In this document: positions 52,929-61,961 of the stretch, piece after piece | Layout of the letters: every line of letters starts with the position of its first letter | How positions within the stretch are numbered: position 1 is the first letter of the stretch | NCBI GenBank assembly: GCA_009391835.1 | Contig: QWJF01000006.1 | Span: 1-64,000 of the forward strand | Direction: 5' to 3' | Origin: Chloroflexota bacterium | GTDB lineage: Bacteria; Chloroflexota; Anaerolineae; Anaerolineales; UBA11579 | Length of the DNA stretch: 64,000 nucleotides | The notes under the pieces: generated by a model | Seen by the model: the letters and a program-made list of their open reading frames with translations, nothing else | Told to the model about the DNA's origin: nothing | Database searches by the model: none | Translations under genes and position numbers: made by a program

Positions 52929-54024
52929 TCATTTCCTGGTAGAGGGCCAATTCAAGGTCCAGAACTCGATCCAGAGAGAAATTTTTGAGGACAAAATGGC
53001 GCGCCGCGGCACCCAATCTGGTGCGCAATTTTTTGTCGTCCAGCAAAGTCTCGAACGCGGCCCGCAAGCTGTCCGGCGTGGTTTCGGTGAGCACACCTGT
53101 TTTGCCGTCAAGGAGCAACTCCTGGATACCAGGCACCAGCGTGCCAACCACCGGCAGCCCGCAAGACATAGCCTCGAGCAGTGCTTTTGGGTGGCCCTCG
53201 TAAAGGGACGGCATAATAAAAATGTCGCAACTTGTAAGCAAGGCAGCTAATTCAAGATGCGGGAGGTTTCCGAGAAAGCGCACCTCGGCTTTACTCGTGG
53301 CAGCAGCGAGTTCCAACTCGGCACGCTGCGGTCCCTCGCCAACGATGAGAAGCTCAACGTCCAGCGGAGCGACTGCTTCCAGCAATGCAGAGAGGTTCTT
53401 TTGTGGTTCCAAACGGCCGACAAAGCCGACACGTTGGAGCGATCTGGGTTCAACTTTTCGGGGGGAAAAGATATCAGTTTGTACATAATTGGGGATCACG
53501 CGGATTTTAGCCGCATCCACACGGTAGCGCTCGATAAGGACGGACTGCATGGCCGCGGTGGTAACCACCGCCCTGTCTGCGCCACTAAATACGCGCTGCT
53601 CTAACCCCCGGGCGGCGATCGCTTGCGAGGAGCTTTCGCCGTGCTTGCGGGCCTCAAAATCAGAGAGTAGATAACCGCAGCGGGCAACGAAGGCCGCGCC
53701 AGCGCGGCGGGCAGAAGCCAAAGCAAAATCAGCGCCAGCTACCTGGTTGCTCTTGAAAATCTGGGGGCGGGCGCTTCGCAGCTTGCGGCTCAGCCAGCCT
53801 TGATATAGTGCCTTGGGCAAGCCCCAGCGGTTACAGAGCACTTCAATATCTGGCAGGTTGGCCGCTAGCCTGGCGTCGCGGCGATCGCCATACGTGACGA
53901 AACGTACCGAGTTCCCCTGCTCTCGAAGGCGCTTATACAGCGCAATTTCGCGCTCCAGCATACCGACTTCATTCCATGTTTGTAACGAGACCCCTTCTGT
54001 GAAGAAAAGAGTTATTTGCGTCAA
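52912..54024 (-). CDS. Family 4 glycosyltransferase
   Basis: The 370-residue protein has the GT4 GFVGRLEPQKNLSALLEAV donor segment near 199-217 and PSLYEGHPKALLEAMSCGLPVVGT near 275-298. No ATG fits the family's N-terminus; the TTG at 54024 gives the expected start (TQITLFFTEGVSL), although without a clear ribosome-binding site. A 133-base non-coding gap precedes it, so a promoter may lie there. The donor is not predictable. Confidence 0.88.
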   Translation of the reverse strand: MTQITLFFTEGVSLQTWNEVGMLEREIALYKRLREQGNSVRFVTYGDRRDARLAANLPDIEVLCNRWGLPKALYQGWLSRKLRSARPQIFKSNQVAGADFALASARRAGAAFVARCGYLLSDFEARKHGESSSQAIAARGLEQRVFSGADRAVVTTAAMQSVLIERYRVDAAKIRVIPNYVQTDIFSPRKVEPRSLQRVGFVGRLEPQKNLSALLEAVAPLDVELLIVGEGPQRAELELAAATSKAEVRFLGNLPHLELAALLTSCDIFIMPSLYEGHPKALLEAMSCGLPVVGTLVPGIQELLLDGKTGVLTETTPDSLRAAFETLLDDKKLRTRLGAAARHFVLKNFSLDRVLDLELALYQEMSATGA

Positions 54025-54157
54025 GTGGCAGGCGCGGGAGAGCGAAATTTGTTTGGGTAAGTCCAGTATTTTGAAATCTGAACAGGGCGTTTTATTTTGG
54101 ACATTTCAAATAACCTAAATTAACCCGGAGCATACTCGTGCCGACTGATAAAGGACG
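54025..54157. other. AT-rich intergenic region with an 8-bp inverted repeat
   Basis: This gap of 133 bases is longer than nearly all others. It contains TTTGAAAT (54070-54077) and its inverted copy ATTTCAAA (54103-54110), 25 bases apart. There is no T-run suitable for termination. No convincing promoter pair was found, though the AT-rich minus strand (AAAATAAAAC) could hold one. It marks the change from GC-rich to AT-richer genes. Confidence 0.5.
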
Positions 54158-54931
54158 TCATTCCTTAATGCTTACATACAACATCATGTGCCCCATGTGT
54201 CGTTCAGCCCATTTCCAATTCATTAAGAATTTTTTTATCCTCCAGCCTTGAGGCAGTTCAAACAATCTCTTCAGCCACGGAAACTCATCAACCAGTCCTT
54301 TATAGCCACTGTATTGAAAGTGTTCGACAACCTTAAATCCTGCAGCTTGAAGAAATTGGTTAAATTCTTGTGGCAAAAACACGTACTGATAGAATTGCAT
54401 GTTTTTATGGTCGCCTTGGTAAACTCCTAGTTTCGCCTTCACTCGACGAAGAATATTCAAATACGGAACCGATATCAAAGCTACACTTCCTGGAGAAAGG
54501 ATTCGATACGCTTCCTTTAAAAATTTTTCCGGACCTGATTCGTCGTGCTCCATTACACCTAACGAAATATATCCTGCGTAATGACCATCTGACACATCCA
54601 GACCTGTTACATCTCCTACTCGAATGTTCAATTCGGGATATTCACTCTTAACCCGTGCGATTGTTTTCTTTGCATAGTCAACACCCTCGACATCAAATCC
54701 GAGTATATGAAGAGCCAGAACGAATTGTGCTATTCCACAGCCCGCCTCAAGAACCTTACCCGTCTTAGGGAGATATTTAGGAAATATGTTACTGTAATAA
54801 CCAAGATCTCCTTGTTTAGCTCGTTCGTAAATTTGTGAATTCTCTTGTTTGGCCCAAACAGCATCCCAGTGCTTCGCTGTTGACTTTTTTTTATAATAGA
54901 CTAAGCGACTTTTTTTATAGATACGAATCAT
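54158..54931 (-). CDS. Class I SAM-dependent methyltransferase (AT-rich gene)
   Basis: The 257-residue protein has SAM motif I VLEAGCGIAQFVLAL near 60-74, EGVDYAKKT at the end of strand 2 and YISLGVMEHDESGPEKFL as the post-II motif, typical of the UbiE/methyltransferase 11 group. The gene is visibly AT-richer than its left-hand neighbours and uses A/T-ending codons more often, a hint of separate origin. It is flanked by gaps of 133 and 57 bases. The substrate is unknown; O- or N-methylation of a glycan sugar is the default guess. Confidence 0.87.
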   Translation of the reverse strand: MIRIYKKSRLVYYKKKSTAKHWDAVWAKQENSQIYERAKQGDLGYYSNIFPKYLPKTGKVLEAGCGIAQFVLALHILGFDVEGVDYAKKTIARVKSEYPELNIRVGDVTGLDVSDGHYAGYISLGVMEHDESGPEKFLKEAYRILSPGSVALISVPYLNILRRVKAKLGVYQGDHKNMQFYQYVFLPQEFNQFLQAAGFKVVEHFQYSGYKGLVDEFPWLKRLFELPQGWRIKKFLMNWKWAERHMGHMMLYVSIKE

Positions 54932-54988
54932 ATGAATGTCCCAATTCTGAACGGAGGCGAGATTTCAACGGCCTTTCCATTTTTGACA

Positions 54989-56101
54989 TCAAACATAGAC
55001 TCTGTCTTTCAGTAAGGGTCGATAAACAAGTTCATAATATTGGTTAGCCAATTCTACCCAGTCAAAAGCAGCTACTTTGGTTCTTCCCGCCGCAACTAGA
55101 CTGCCCGCAAAGAGTTTGTCTTCTGCAATTCGATTCAAATGATCGAGCAGAGAGCTCACATCTTCAACTGGTGCAAGTAGCCCATCTTCTCCATGAGTAA
55201 TCACGTCTGGAGCCATGCCCACTTCAGTGCTTACTAAAGGAATTCCGCTTGCAAGCGCTTCCAACACGCCTTTGGGGCCGCCTTCTTCGCGTGACGTGAC
55301 CAAATACGCATCTAATGCTCCATAGAGCGGTGCGAGATCCGGATAGTTTTCAAATACCCGGTGCGTGTAAGCAATCCCGGCTTTTTCCAAACCGCGTCTC
55401 ACATACCCGCGAGTGGGGGCAGTCAGCAGGACATGAAGTTTGTGACGTTTGGCGAGCTTTGCAAGCACCTCCACAAGGATATCGGGGCCTTTAATCAGCT
55501 TGGGCTGTAAGCCCTCTTCCCAACCGACCCCATCCTTTTGAAAGGACCCCACACAAAAAGCATCTTCGGGGATGCCGAGGCGATTGCGAATGTTAGCGCG
55601 GGCTTGAAGGCTACTTGGCTTGAACAATGTTAGATCAACACCGAGCGGAATGCGCTCGATTTTTTCAGCAGGAACCCCCCAATCGCGAAAGCGATTTTCC
55701 ATAATTCGGTTGGCAACAACAATTTTTTCGAATTGCTCTTGATTCTCTATTAGCTGGTCAACCGCCTCCGCAAGAGTATCATTATCACCCTGACGATCCC
55801 CGTGGAAGATGGTGGCGACGATCGCGTTGCGTAAATTCTGCTTTGAACCCAAACTGCCAACAGCTTCCCAGAGCGAGCCATAGTGTATGATCTGACCCGC
55901 TAACCAGCGCGGGTTTGAGATCAAGTGGGCGCGCAGGCCAAATTGGCCCCGCACATTTTGTGTGATATAGCGGCCATCCCAATCCGTCGACCAATTTGCT
56001 TCTGGAACGACATAGTAGACAGACGGTCTATAACCGGGAAGCACGCTGCCCAGGATCTGTGATGCCAGCGTGAAACGGTTCAGGATTTTTGAGAATTTCA
56101 T
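54989..56101 (-). CDS. Family 4 glycosyltransferase
   Basis: The 370-residue GT-B protein has a GSFQKDGVGWEEGLQPKLIKG donor-entry segment near 189-209 and TSREEGGPKGVLEALASGIPLVSTEVG near 275-301, the GT4 signature. The N-terminus (SVYYVVPEANWSTDWDGRYI) differs from common GT4 openings and may shape a special acceptor site. It starts 4 bases after the stop of the zinc-ribbon sulfotransferase-like gene and is co-transcribed with it. Confidence 0.9.
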   Translation of the reverse strand: MKFSKILNRFTLASQILGSVLPGYRPSVYYVVPEANWSTDWDGRYITQNVRGQFGLRAHLISNPRWLAGQIIHYGSLWEAVGSLGSKQNLRNAIVATIFHGDRQGDNDTLAEAVDQLIENQEQFEKIVVANRIMENRFRDWGVPAEKIERIPLGVDLTLFKPSSLQARANIRNRLGIPEDAFCVGSFQKDGVGWEEGLQPKLIKGPDILVEVLAKLAKRHKLHVLLTAPTRGYVRRGLEKAGIAYTHRVFENYPDLAPLYGALDAYLVTSREEGGPKGVLEALASGIPLVSTEVGMAPDVITHGEDGLLAPVEDVSSLLDHLNRIAEDKLFAGSLVAAGRTKVAAFDWVELANQYYELVYRPLLKDRVYV

Positions 56102-56105
56102 CCGC

Positions 56106-57083
56106 TTAGATTTTTAAAGAAGCCATTAAACCGTTAAACAGACCTGTGAAATGGTGCTGTGAGCCCTTTTCCAAATAGCTTTCTTTTATAAAGAAAGCCA
56201 TCAAGCCAGATCCCAGCAGCCGCTCAAAGCGGGAGGCAAGCTCGTCGGCGTGGTCCTTGGTTTTCCAGCCCGCCAATCTTTCCGCAGCCACTTTGCGAAT
56301 GTAGTTGTAACCGCCGGGGCCGATATAGAAGCGATCGCAGGATGGGCAATGGAGCAATTCCTCATTGCGGGAGCCCACATTGCCCCGCTTTACCTCCAGC
56401 TTGTGCCCGCAGGTTTCACAAAACTCCAACACTTGCAATTCAGCATCTTTGAGGATTGGAACATCCAGCGTCTGCCAAATAAGTTCAAGATTGTCATCCA
56501 GTTGCGCCGCAAAAGATTCAAGGCTGATTGTGCAATCCTGGCCTGGATCATACGCCTGTGCAAAGCTGGTCAAAGAAATGCGGTACTCGCGCTCCACCGA
56601 ATCAGCCACCGCCTGCCAGCTTGGGGTACGCCCATAAATTTCGCGTCCAACTTCGCTCATGGAAGCGAACCGTGAGTGGAAAAGCGCGATTGGATTGCGC
56701 AAGCAGTAGATGAGGCGCATCTCAGTGCGGTGAAAAAGGAATTGATGGGTCAAATAGGCGATTTGGGGCTTGTTGACCACCAGCCAACTAAGGTCCGCGA
56801 AATCCTGCGTTCTGGGTCGCAGTTGTGAGGCCTGTATCTCAGCAATAGGAAAATCGCCGCGCATATAGAATTTCAATTCAGGATACAAAGCTCCCTGGGT
56901 TAGGGCCAATATCTGGGGATGGCCGTGCATTTTGTGGAGCAAAAAATGCGAACCTCCTGCAGGTAAGCCAATCAAAGCAGCCACATTCGGGCTGGGTTGG
57001 TCGTATTTTGCCCGCCAGTCGCGCACAAAACCATCAGGTGTGCGGGGCTCCGGGCGAAACGATTTGCTCAGCTTATGGAACAA
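56106..57083 (-). CDS. Sulfotransferase-like protein with inserted zinc ribbon
   Basis: The 325-residue protein has a sulfotransferase-like layout: GLPAGGSHFLLHKM at 39-52 in place of the phosphosulfate loop and LIYCLRNPIALFHSRFAS near 124-141 as the 3'-phosphate motif. Between them and the C-terminus is CETC (222-225) and CPSC (246-249), a zinc-ribbon insertion not usual in the family. The first loop lacks the common K/R-S-G-T, so PAPS use is uncertain. The start is TTG 57083. It lies between a GT2 and a GT4 gene. Confidence 0.72.
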   Translation of the reverse strand: MFHKLSKSFRPEPRTPDGFVRDWRAKYDQPSPNVAALIGLPAGGSHFLLHKMHGHPQILALTQGALYPELKFYMRGDFPIAEIQASQLRPRTQDFADLSWLVVNKPQIAYLTHQFLFHRTEMRLIYCLRNPIALFHSRFASMSEVGREIYGRTPSWQAVADSVEREYRISLTSFAQAYDPGQDCTISLESFAAQLDDNLELIWQTLDVPILKDAELQVLEFCETCGHKLEVKRGNVGSRNEELLHCPSCDRFYIGPGGYNYIRKVAAERLAGWKTKDHADELASRFERLLGSGLMAFFIKESYLEKGSQHHFTGLFNGLMASLKI

Positions 57084-57099
57084 GAAGCGAAGCCTTCAT

Positions 57100-58080
57100 T
57101 TAAATTTCCACACCTTTGACCGATGGGTGAATCCACTCAAAAGGATCGTTTTGCGCTTTGCCTGGCTTGATAAAGTGCCCTTTGCTATCGTAGGCAAAGT
57201 CAAATCCAATAGGGACGGCAAAATCATCAATCCCAACCGAGGGCACCCGCTCCAGATAGGGTAGCAGATCCTTCTCGGTGCGCAGTTGATAATAGAAAGA
57301 GCCTTCGTTCGGGGGCATGTAGCGACTGAAACGCCGATTGCCGCGCACATAGGCCGTCGTGTTGCCCGGCGGAGTGACAATGCGAGCTGCCATTGGAATG
57401 CGGGGCAGAATGCGCTCCATCTTCAAACCCATTTTATGGAAACGGATATGCATATCATCTTCCCCCCCGCCGGTTGAATCGCCTTGCGTTTGGCCACCGG
57501 TCACTTTCCAGGGTCCGAGATGATCCCAAACCTCTTTGCGAGTGAGGCTGGTGATCCCTGCTGGCTGAATGCCGACCTTTGAATCACCATACCCCAGGAA
57601 TTCCCTGCCCGAAGTTGTACGATAATGTGATCGCCTGGGGGCGCGCCTTAACAACGGTTTTTTGCGTCCAAAAACTTCAGCAACCGTTACGTTGCGCTGA
57701 GCGTCGAGGGTGATGCTGCCAACCTGCTGATTATCACGCATAAGTTCAACTACGTCTACTAGCCATTTGCCTTTAAGGATGAATTGGATGTCGTCGGGAA
57801 TTATGGCCATGTAACTAGCGCTGCTCACCTCGAGCAACGTATTCATGGCCTCGATATGCTCGTGCGCAGGATTGCGTTTCTCTCGCACTATGAGATGATC
57901 AACAAAATCTAGAGTGGCTAAATAGTCCCGCATGCCCTCCTCAACCGAGGCGTTATCAATCACTACCCATTCAAGGTTAGGATAATCAATGCAGGCGCGG
58001 GCCGATTCGATCAAGGCGCGGAAATAGTGCAAGCGATTACACCCAATCACGCCAATAGTCACCTTTGGAAAATCGCTCAA
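57100..58080 (-). CDS. Family 2 glycosyltransferase
   Basis: The 326-residue GT-A protein has [18 protein letters not shown] at 7-24, [11 protein letters not shown] near 39-49 and [10 protein letters not shown] near 93-102 as the DXD-like motif; [15 protein letters not shown] later supplies the acidic catalytic residues. The best start is TTG 58080, overlapping the upstream stop as TTGA. It belongs to the coupled run 63.3-56.1 kb. The donor is unknown. Confidence 0.87.
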   Translation of the reverse strand: MSDFPKVTIGVIGCNRLHYFRALIESARACIDYPNLEWVVIDNASVEEGMRDYLATLDFVDHLIVREKRNPAHEHIEAMNTLLEVSSASYMAIIPDDIQFILKGKWLVDVVELMRDNQQVGSITLDAQRNVTVAEVFGRKKPLLRRAPRRSHYRTTSGREFLGYGDSKVGIQPAGITSLTRKEVWDHLGPWKVTGGQTQGDSTGGGEDDMHIRFHKMGLKMERILPRIPMAARIVTPPGNTTAYVRGNRRFSRYMPPNEGSFYYQLRTEKDLLPYLERVPSVGIDDFAVPIGFDFAYDSKGHFIKPGKAQNDPFEWIHPSVKGVEI

Positions 58081-59144
58081 GCGGCCGCCTTTGAGCGCAG
58101 CGACTCAAACTCAACTAGCTCTCGCACGATACCCTCCAGCGAACGCGTAATCTCCCAATCCGGATAATGGCTTTTAATTTTGGCCAGGTTACTGTAATAG
58201 CAAATATGATCGCCAGCCCGATTCTGTTCGTTGTACTCATAGTTCGGGGGCTCCCCTGTGATGGCTTCGATCATCTGCATCGATTCAAGGATGGAGGCAC
58301 TATTGGCTTTGCCGCCCCCCAGGTTGTAAACCTCACCGGGGCGCGGTGCGTTCATAAAAGCTTCGAAAGCAGCCACGACATCATGGCTGTGGATTTGATC
58401 GCGCACCTGCTTGCCCTTATAGCCAAAAATCGTATATTTGCCGCCTGTGACGGCAACTTTAACCAGATAGGAAAGAAAGCCATGCAATTCCACGCCGCTG
58501 TGGTTTGGGCCCGTCAGGCAGCCGCCGCGGAAGGAGGCGGTAGGCATGCCGAAATAACGCCCGTATTCCTGGGTAAGGATATCTGCAGCTGCTTTCGAAG
58601 CCCCGAACAGGCTGTGCTTGCTCTGGTCGATCCGCAATGTTTCGTCTATCCCTTGGCTGTCATCGGGATTAGCGTATTCCCAACGAGTGTCTAATTCAAC
58701 TAGCGGCAGCTCATTGGGTGCATCTCCATAAACTTTGTTGGTGCTCATCAAGATAAAGGGTGAATCGGCTGCATAATTGCGAGTGGCTTCAAGTAGATTC
58801 AGTGTGCCGACAGCGTTCACATCGAAATCGTCGTAAGGGCGGCTGGCAGCCAAATCATGCGAGGGTTGGGCAGCGGTGTGGATTACGGCATCGATTTTGT
58901 TTGCCTTAAAGAAATCACTCACTTTTTTCCTGTCGCGAATATCCACATTGAAGGGCTCAAAGTTTTGAGTTTCGGAAACCAGGCGTTTCAGGTTCCAAGT
59001 AGTATCCCCCTTTGGTCCAAAGAAGTCTGCGCGCATATTGTTGTCCATACCAAGCACCTTGTGGCCCACTCGGTCAAAATAGGACACGGCTTCAGAGCCA
59101 ATCAGGCCGCTGCTACCGGTTACGAGGATGGTTTTCTCAGCCAT
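58077..59144 (-). CDS. CDP-paratose 2-epimerase-like NAD-dependent epimerase
   Basis: The 355-residue extended SDR has TGSSGLIGS at 9-17, HTAAQPSHD at 89-97, [11 protein letters not shown] at 134-144 and FRGGCLTGP, together typical of the CDP-paratose (tyvelose) 2-epimerase group. At the usual YxxxK position it reads F180-G-A-S-K184, so the tyrosine is replaced by phenylalanine; I have the impression that this occurs in part of the group. No CDP-glucose pathway gene (RfbF, RfbG) is in the window. The true substrate may therefore be another nucleotide sugar. Confidence 0.82.
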   Translation of the reverse strand: MAEKTILVTGSSGLIGSEAVSYFDRVGHKVLGMDNNMRADFFGPKGDTTWNLKRLVSETQNFEPFNVDIRDRKKVSDFFKANKIDAVIHTAAQPSHDLAASRPYDDFDVNAVGTLNLLEATRNYAADSPFILMSTNKVYGDAPNELPLVELDTRWEYANPDDSQGIDETLRIDQSKHSLFGASKAAADILTQEYGRYFGMPTASFRGGCLTGPNHSGVELHGFLSYLVKVAVTGGKYTIFGYKGKQVRDQIHSHDVVAAFEAFMNAPRPGEVYNLGGGKANSASILESMQMIEAITGEPPNYEYNEQNRAGDHICYYSNLAKIKSHYPDWEITRSLEGIVRELVEFESLRSKAAA

Positions 59145-60096
59145 TGCCTCTCTTTCTACAAGTATGTTTCAATAATTCTCTTTTTAGCTTCCGAATAAAA
59201 GCGCGGATACGAGTAGCAAATCGCAACGCCCAAGGAAATTCAATTATCGTCTTCAACATTGTGTTTACCGATTGATCGCCATGCCGGGCAATGATAATCA
59301 CTTGCTCAAAGGGTGAGTTTTGGTCAACGATGGGCACACGGATCTGGTTACGAATCCCTTCAAATTCTGAAACTCTAATATGTGTGGGTCTCTTATTTGT
59401 AAGAAGGCCAAAGCCAAAGTTAGATGAAATCACATTTGTCAACCTATCGTAAGGAAACACATCGATTAACTCAGGCTCGGGAGTGTCCAGTTTTGTAAAA
59501 TGGGCGGTCTCTACAAATATTAGGTTGGTAGCTGTGCAAGCCGCCAATTGATACCCTTTTTGATGAGCAAGGTCAAGCAAAGCCTTGGCAGAGGAGCCTA
59601 CATGCATCGGGCTCTTCACCTTATCGATGTAGGACATGTGTGGCGGAATTGACGAATTAAACTCAATCACTACAACTTTAGGTTGGTATTTTCGCACCCC
59701 ATTCCAAATATGGTAATCGTCTCCATCAACATCAACGGAAAGCAGTTCAAAGTCGGGTGGGATTGGCAATGAGGCTAGCACCCTGTCCAGACGAGTGGGT
59801 CCCGTATGCGAAACAAAAGAATTCAGGGCGTGAACCCCTTGAAAACCTTCTACATTCTGGTTTAGCAACTCAGCCTTTTGAGGATCTCCTTCTATCAATG
59901 CAGCTTGCCACCCTTTTTCGTGCCAAAGCGACCAAGTATTAGATAGGGTTACTCCATCCCAAGCTCCAAACTCAACGCACCAACCAATATCGACGGCCAG
60001 TCGTTTAAATAGTTCCTGCAAAATTCCATCTTCACCGCTCTGAGAAGTGAAATTTCTTTTGAATTTAGAAAACGCTTCTATGTTTGTTATTTTCAA
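59137..60096 (-). CDS. FkbM-like SAM-dependent methyltransferase (AT-rich gene)
   Basis: The 319-residue protein has [16 protein letters not shown] near 18-33, [15 protein letters not shown] near 39-53 as the SAM loop and [13 protein letters not shown] near 118-130, typical of an FkbM-related group in glycan clusters. The TTG start at 60096 overlaps the sulfatase-like stop as TTGA. The C-terminus is basic. The gene and its upstream neighbour are AT-richer than the rest. It probably O-methylates a sugar. Confidence 0.84.
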   Translation of the reverse strand: MKITNIEAFSKFKRNFTSQSGEDGILQELFKRLAVDIGWCVEFGAWDGVTLSNTWSLWHEKGWQAALIEGDPQKAELLNQNVEGFQGVHALNSFVSHTGPTRLDRVLASLPIPPDFELLSVDVDGDDYHIWNGVRKYQPKVVVIEFNSSIPPHMSYIDKVKSPMHVGSSAKALLDLAHQKGYQLAACTATNLIFVETAHFTKLDTPEPELIDVFPYDRLTNVISSNFGFGLLTNKRPTHIRVSEFEGIRNQIRVPIVDQNSPFEQVIIIARHGDQSVNTMLKTIIEFPWALRFATRIRAFIRKLKRELLKHTCRKRGNG

Positions 60097-61376
60097 TCTA
60101 AGTAGCCCATATCCCTTAGTCTTTGTTCGACAATTTCGGTTTGCTCAGCACTCAATCCTTCTCGAGTTAAACCAAGTTCATATCCTTTTGATTCTAGAGT
60201 AGTTTGTCGGGAGCTCATTGATGTTTGATGCGTCTTAATTAAGCTATGTCCCGTGGTTTCTAAAAACGTGTCAGTTATTTTAGCAATTTCAAGTATTGTC
60301 GGTCGAACATCTAGAATTGAAACTTTCTCATTAACCTCCCCAGGGATTATTAGGTCCTTCGGTCCGAATACCAACAAAGGGATATGAGCGAGTTCTGTGA
60401 ATTCAGGCAAGCTGTGAGTGAAATAGCCGTGCTCACCTAGCAACTCCGAATGATCGGCCAAAATAATAAATACTGTGTTATTAAGTTCACCGATTTCATT
60501 AAGCATTCTGGAAAAATGCATGATTTGAGAGTCAACATAATAAAGGCACCGATCATAATTCCACCGGAGTAATTCGATCGTGTCTTGGTCTAAGTCGCTA
60601 ATTTCCTTCCAATGTGTTTTTTGACCGGTCTTCGCTAAGGAAGGGCGATTTCGTAAGTCTCCGTTGAAATCACTAGTTGGCGTAAAGTTGAAATCTTCAC
60701 TAACCTCGGGCGGGACAATATAGGGATCGTGGCAATCCATTAAGTTTGCGAACAAAAAGAATGGCTCACGATCAGCCTCATCATCATTTCGAATTGCTTC
60801 AAACACGAGCTTGAACACGCGATCAGCTGTAGCATGTACTGCGTTACGATTCGCCACACTATCCCTCAGGCCGTAAGCCCTAAGTTTTTGATTAACAGAG
60901 GGAGAATCGATACCTTCGAACAGTGCCTGGTTTAAAAAGGTAGAGAAGTCTGAGTAGGCCTCTATGGTCTCAGGCGAGACCAACTGATTAGCACTGATAC
61001 CTATAGTTCGATAGCCAGCACCGTTTAACAAGGCTAGGATAGAATGCCTATCATGTCTGTAGCCCGCGACATAGTCGGTTAAACCAATTAATCGCAGGAC
61101 TCTTTGAGCATAGTATTTTAGCCTACTAAACAAATTCGATTCTCGAATCCATGCTCGGCCGCCCCAATCGGGTTGACCAGTGAGCAGCGCAAAGTGGGAA
61201 AGGGGTGTCGAAGTGGCTACGCTATAAGCTTGGCGAAATAGGCGGCCTTCGCGCGCCAGAATTTCCATAAAGGGCGTCGTTTTGCGATAATAACCATATG
61301 CTGAAAAGTGATCCGCTCGGCCACAATCGATTACGATCACGGCAATGTTTGGCTGGCTGTTTGGGGCTACTGCCAC
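60093..61376 (-). CDS. Sulfatase-fold (alkaline phosphatase superfamily) protein with Thr at the nucleophile position
   Basis: The 427-residue protein has the sulfatase-type start NIAVIVIDCGRADHFSAYGYYR with metal ligand D17, then TSTPLSHFALLTG at 55-67, and ADHSELLGEHGYFTH in the C-terminal part. The CxPSR motif needed for formylglycine is absent; the aligned residue is T57. This fits phosphoethanolamine/phosphoglycerol transferase-like relatives better than a true sulfatase. No signal peptide or membrane helix is seen, so it is probably cytosolic. The start is GTG 61376 with GGGAGG upstream. The gene is AT-rich. Confidence 0.78.
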   Translation of the reverse strand: MAVAPNSQPNIAVIVIDCGRADHFSAYGYYRKTTPFMEILAREGRLFRQAYSVATSTPLSHFALLTGQPDWGGRAWIRESNLFSRLKYYAQRVLRLIGLTDYVAGYRHDRHSILALLNGAGYRTIGISANQLVSPETIEAYSDFSTFLNQALFEGIDSPSVNQKLRAYGLRDSVANRNAVHATADRVFKLVFEAIRNDDEADREPFFLFANLMDCHDPYIVPPEVSEDFNFTPTSDFNGDLRNRPSLAKTGQKTHWKEISDLDQDTIELLRWNYDRCLYYVDSQIMHFSRMLNEIGELNNTVFIILADHSELLGEHGYFTHSLPEFTELAHIPLLVFGPKDLIIPGEVNEKVSILDVRPTILEIAKITDTFLETTGHSLIKTHQTSMSSRQTTLESKGYELGLTREGLSAEQTEIVEQRLRDMGYLD

Positions 61377-61961
61377 TTAGCTGCCTCCCACCCGCTGCCG
61401 ATACAGTTTGGGATCCACCACCTCGGCCATTGCGTCGGTGTCCAGGTCGCTATCGATAAATGCGCTCAATGGTCCAAGCACCGGATCGGGCTCCGCGACC
61501 AGAGCCGCATAATCCACCTGGATGAGGTCCACATTAGGCGCCGCCTCCATCCAGGCCAGCACCTCGTCAAGCTGTTTTTCAAAGGCGGAAGCGATTACTT
61601 CGTCCGGGATAGCATTTGGATCTTGGCCGCGGCGCTCCAGCATCTTTTTCTGGGAAGCCAGGATTTCGGGCATCGCACGTCGCATGAAGATGATCTTATA
61701 CTCTTGGTGTTCAGGTAGATACTTGAGCAGCGGCGCGACTACTTTAACTACCTTGCCGCGCGCCTCGGTTACCCAGGAATTGTCTCCATCCTTCATCGCT
61801 TTCACAGGTTCAAATTCATAATAACCCCTGGGGTTATCTTCATCCGCTTTCCGCACATGGTCCACTAGAAGAGGAATGCCGGCTGCTTCGAGCATTTTCA
61901 TCATTAAGCTGGTTCCAGAGCGCGGAAGGCCTGAGACCAGAATGATTGCGTCGTTTACCAC
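61377..61961 (-). CDS. Short sulfotransferase family protein
   Basis: The 194-residue protein has a P-loop-like SGLPRSGTSLMMKML at 10-24 (phosphosulfate loop) and IIFMRRAMPEILASQKKML near 90-108 as the second cofactor motif. It is shorter than classical sulfotransferases, matching a compact group often labelled sulfotransferase family. The GTG start at 61961 shares a base with the previous TAG. It sits beside the sulfatase-fold gene; whether it transfers sulfate is not proven. Confidence 0.8.
   Translation of the reverse strand: MVNDAIILVSGLPRSGTSLMMKMLEAAGIPLLVDHVRKADEDNPRGYYEFEPVKAMKDGDNSWVTEARGKVVKVVAPLLKYLPEHQEYKIIFMRRAMPEILASQKKMLERRGQDPNAIPDEVIASAFEKQLDEVLAWMEAAPNVDLIQVDYAALVAEPDPVLGPLSAFIDSDLDTDAMAEVVDPKLYRQRVGGS

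Noticed and set aside
54070-54110. Inverted repeat as an intrinsic terminator
   Set aside because: The stem is only 8 bp, AT-rich, with a 25-base loop and no following T-run.
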